Shown here: positions 61,723-64,000 of the stretch, piece after piece
Numbering within the stretch: position 1 is the first letter of the stretch
Layout of the letters: each line of letters begins with the position of its first letter
Source of the DNA: Tetrapisispora phaffii CBS 4417
Lineage: Eukaryota > Ascomycota > Saccharomycetes > Saccharomycetales > Saccharomycetaceae
Length of the DNA stretch: 64,000 bases
Direction of reading: 5' to 3'
Assembly (NCBI RefSeq): GCF_000236905.1
Contig: NC_016527.1
Coordinates: 496,001 to 560,000, forward strand
Position numbers and translations under genes: made by a program
Notes under the pieces: generated by a model
The model's database searches: none
What the model saw: only the letters and a program-made list of their open reading frames with translations
Told to the model about the DNA's origin: nothing

Positions 61723-62465
61723 AGAGCAATGAAAAAAGATTGTTATAACCTGCAGGATAACAAACAAGTATCAGTGCAGTTATACATATGTGTGTGTGAA
61801 CAGCGAACATAGCCAGTGTAAGCGATACGATGCAATAGAATTTATTTGAAGTTGATGCAAGTGCATTGAATGTAATTTCGAAAACAATAAAAATATTTTA
61901 CGAAACTGAAAACATCCAGTGAGCGAGTAAACGTCAATTTAAAATTAAATTATATAAAAACGCAGTCTGTAGAACTGGCGACGCGAGAGAGAAGTTGAAC
62001 CGGTGGATTGCTGGCTGCTTCTTGCAGTGTGGTGAGGCCTTCGAGGGACAGTGACACACATATATGGTATAAAGACGATTAAACGTTAAAAGCGTCGGAA
62101 CAAGACAGGAAGAACACAGAGAAAACGGGACATGTCGAGTCAATAACATGAATGCAGTGTCGAACTCAGAACCTGAACCAACTAGCTTCCGGAAACGGAG
62201 AATCATCCATTACTGTTTGTTTGTTTCAGAGAGAGAGAATACGATCTGTGGTTCTTCCAACCTTGGTGCAGACATATCCCTTTGGATGCTTCTATTGCGA
62301 CGTTGGAAGGAATGCCACATCGCAGTGGTTATCGTGTCCGTGTTTGTGTTTGTGCTGCGGCTTCTCGCTCACGGGCGGGTGACTTTCTGTTTCGACGCGA
62401 GCTTCTCTGGCCGGGATCGCGCGCTGTTTTGGGTGCCAACTCGCACAGCCTGGCGGATTCGCAGT

Positions 62466-62652
62466 CACGTGGCTGAGCAGTGTGATACCCGGCAACGCGT
62501 GCTGTGTGGCACGTGACCAGGTCCTGAAGAGAAACACTGTCACGTGACGGATTATGGCGAGTGCGGGTCACACCCGCACTCGCACCGGCGCCCGCCTGAA
62601 ATAGGGGTTGCCGGCCACGTCCGTCCATGCGTTGCGGACACGTGTTACCCGG
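62466..62652. promoter_or_regulatory. Four CACGTG sites and a Reb1 site
   Basis: CACGTG is at 62466-62471, 62510-62515, 62541-62546 (within GTCACGTGAC) and 62639-62644. A full Reb1 consensus TTACCCGG at 62645-62652 directly abuts the last one. The arrangement is typical of general regulatory factor sites in a yeast divergent promoter. It could serve ABP1, mini-TUP1 or both. Confidence 0.6.
62557..62583. repeat. 27-bp hyphenated palindrome, 12-bp arms
   Basis: GCGAGTGCGGGT at 62557-62568 and its exact reverse complement ACCCGCACTCGC at 62572-62583 are separated by CAC. In RNA it could form a very stable 12-bp hairpin. It lies 390 bases upstream of ABP1 in the GC-rich island. Confidence 0.95.
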
Positions 62653-62667
62653 CGTGTGGTGTCATCC

Positions 62668-62684
62668 GCTCTCTGGCAGAGAGC
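62668..62684. repeat. 17-bp hyphenated palindrome, 8-bp arms
   Basis: GCTCTCTG and its reverse complement CAGAGAGC flank a single G. It lies 84 bases after the 27-bp palindrome in the same island. Confidence 0.9.
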
Positions 62685-62972
62685 AGGCATGTTGCGTATT
62701 GTTAGGCGCTCACCGCTGGTGCTGTGCTGTGTGTCCAGTTTTCCACTTTTGCATTTTTCACACAGCAATGAAATTATGTGCAGTGTGCGATCCTGTCCCA
62801 TACTTAATCTCACTATTCGCCCTATTATTTCAATTGCTATGCTGTTACTATAACAGATCCACAGGTACGTTTACAGTTGCATATATCTGCATTGGGTTCT
62901 CCTGTACTCTGCTGCTCTCCCATACACGCACACACACACATATCCCCCCAGTACAACACTCAACACGCTACA

Positions 62973-64000
62973 ATGGCTTTGGAACCTATCAATTGCTCCG
63001 CTCATGCAAGAGACATCGAGGACGTCTATCAGAAAATCGTCAGAGATTCAGACCCAGACACAACATGGATGATCATCTCGCCAAACGCACAAAAGGAGTA
63101 CCTACCGGAAACCACAGGCTCTGACTTTTCAGAGTTCTTGGGCTCGTTCGACGAGACTAAAGTCCAGTATGGTTTCGCCAGAATTACGCCACCAGGCTCA
63201 GATGTAGGCAAAAATATCTTGATTGGTTGGTGTCCGGATTCCGCAGCAATGAAGTCAAGAGCCTCCTTTGCTGCTAACTTCGGTGTCGTCGCCAACACCG
63301 TCCTAAAGAGTTACCACGTTCAAGTCTCCGCTAGAGACTCCGATGATTTGGCAGAAAGGGACATTCTGAAGAGAATTAGTGACGCTGCAGGCGCTCGTTA
63401 CTCAATCCAATCCTCAGACTCGAATTCTGCTGCTTCTAAACCTCGTTCCTCAGTTGCTTCAAAACCAGCTCCTATCTTCAACAAACCGAAACCAACACCT
63501 GTTGTCAACACTCCAAAACCAGCTGTCTCGAAACCTGCTAACAATGATGACGATTGGGACGAACCAGAGGTCGAAGAAAGAGACTTCTCAGCAAATCCAT
63601 TGAAACCAAACGCTTCCACTTACAAACCAATCGGCAAAGTTGACCTACAAAAAGTCATCGCTGAAGAAAAAGCCAAAGAAGATCCACGTCTTGTCCATAA
63701 CGGACCTGTAGTTGGAACCAAGCCTCCTATTAATGTTGGTGCTGCATCTACCCAGAGTGACAGTGACCACTTGGTCAAGGGTTTTAAGACAGAAAAGAGT
63801 CCTGCTGAGCTTTGGGCTGAAAAGAAGGCTGCTAAATCAGGCTCTACTACTACTCAAAGGGAAGCACCTCAACAGCAACAAAATGCTTCACAAGAAGAAG
63901 ATACAGAAGAGCATTTAGAAGAGGTCGATGAACTAAAATCGAAATTCGAAAAATTGTCCGCAAATGCTGAACCTCAAGTCATAACACCAAAGCCATTCTC
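62973..64000 (+). CDS. ABP1: Abp1, actin-binding protein (5' part; cut by window end)
   Basis: The open frame begins with ATG at 62973 and runs off the right edge, giving 342 codons of a protein that is about 590 residues in S. cerevisiae. Abp1 binds actin filaments in endocytic patches and activates Arp2/3. The N-terminal ADF-homology domain (about 1-140) is clear: MALEPINCSAHARDIEDVY, SDPDTTWMIISPN, FDETKVQYGFARITPPGSD, ILIGWCPDSA and AGARYSIQ. It is followed by a Pro/Lys/Ser-rich linker and an acidic DDDWDEPE segment near residue 195, of the type that contacts Arp2/3. The C-terminal SH3 domain would lie beyond the window. It is YCR088W in S. cerevisiae. Confidence 0.97.
   Translation, partial: MALEPINCSAHARDIEDVYQKIVRDSDPDTTWMIISPNAQKEYLPETTGSDFSEFLGSFDETKVQYGFARITPPGSDVGKNILIGWCPDSAAMKSRASFAANFGVVANTVLKSYHVQVSARDSDDLAERDILKRISDAAGARYSIQSSDSNSAASKPRSSVASKPAPIFNKPKPTPVVNTPKPAVSKPANNDDDWDEPEVEERDFSANPLKPNASTYKPIGKVDLQKVIAEEKAKEDPRLVHNGPVVGTKPPINVGAASTQSDSDHLVKGFKTEKSPAELWAEKKAAKSGSTTTQREAPQQQQNASQEEDTEEHLEEVDELKSKFEKLSANAEPQVITPKPF

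Larger units (their letters stand above)
61628..62972. other. Divergent intergenic region mini-TUP1-ABP1 with GC-rich island
   Basis: About 1.35 kb. The left third is AT-rich with a TA run (61703-61722). From about 62280 to 62700 the DNA becomes strongly GC-rich with many CpG, four CACGTG sites, a Reb1 site and long palindromes. Several overlapping open frames in the island on both strands (for example 62148-62516 and 62329-62628) are composition artefacts without recognisable similarity. No gene corresponding to CSM1 or LUG1, which lie between TUP1 and ABP1 in S. cerevisiae, is present. Confidence 0.65.

Noticed and set aside
62148..62813. Several overlapping frames upstream of ABP1
   Set aside because: Same reason: GC-rich island, frames on both strands, no similarity to CSM1, LUG1 or other genes.

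Overview
The window is nuclear DNA of a budding yeast of the family Saccharomycetaceae. It is AT-rich, its genes are compact and mostly intronless, and nearly every protein aligns by eye with a known Saccharomyces cerevisiae protein. It holds 28 protein genes (the last is cut by the right edge) and one intron-containing tRNA gene. The gene order interleaves genes that in S. cerevisiae lie on chromosome XIV right arm (YNR), chromosome XIII right arm (YMR) and chromosome III right arm (YCR). Many genes expected between them are absent, for example ATG3, LRO1, ERG2, TOM40, SMM1, RCF2, MRPL50, RAD18 and CSM1. That is the pattern of one of two sister regions after the yeast whole-genome duplication and loss of alternate copies. 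The AT content and wide gaps would fit the Vanderwaltozyma/Tetrapisispora group, but the species is not established.

Left part (1-19.5 kb): VPS27 (endosomal sorting), RAD14 (nucleotide excision repair), NRM1 (G1/S co-repressor), CSE2 (Mediator), INP1 (peroxisome inheritance), PFK2 (glycolysis), PHO91 (vacuolar phosphate transport) and a YNR014W/YMR206W-type protein. Centre (19.6-41.4 kb): ACC1 (fatty acid synthesis), TIM23 (mitochondrial import), BUD23 (18S rRNA methylation), an ARE-type sterol acyltransferase, ATP23, a YNR021W/CCDC47-like ER protein, THR4 and TVS1 (YCR061W). From 41.4 to 44.4 kb there is a gene-free stretch with unusually high GC and broken reading frames, ending at tRNA-Ser(CGA). 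Right part (44.7-64 kb): SEC12/SED4, a CPR4/CPR8 cyclophilin, ZNG1, IMG2, HUB1, SOL1/SOL2, ERS1, ARC35, ZRG17, TRX3, a short TUP1-like gene and ABP1.

The genes are ordinary housekeeping genes and do not form one pathway; eukaryotic neighbours here mostly share only promoters. The points most worth a second look are these. (1) A 154-residue TUP1 homologue keeps only the N-terminal tetramerisation/Cyc8-binding coiled coil and has no room for the WD40 propeller. (2) PFK2 carries two compensating frameshifts plus a Pro-to-Gln change in its N-terminal nucleotide-binding site. (3) The promoter between mini-TUP1 and ABP1 and the one upstream of PHO91 are GC-rich islands with long perfect palindromes and several CACGTG sites. 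(4) The orphan stretch at 42.0-43.3 kb has a 21-bp inverted repeat beside the tRNA. (5) A SEC12/SED4 protein combines an intact Sec12-type potassium loop with a long luminal repeat and a C-terminal HDEL.

Several reading frames run upstream of the first ATG only through TTG or GTG codons; starts here were set at the first plausible ATG.
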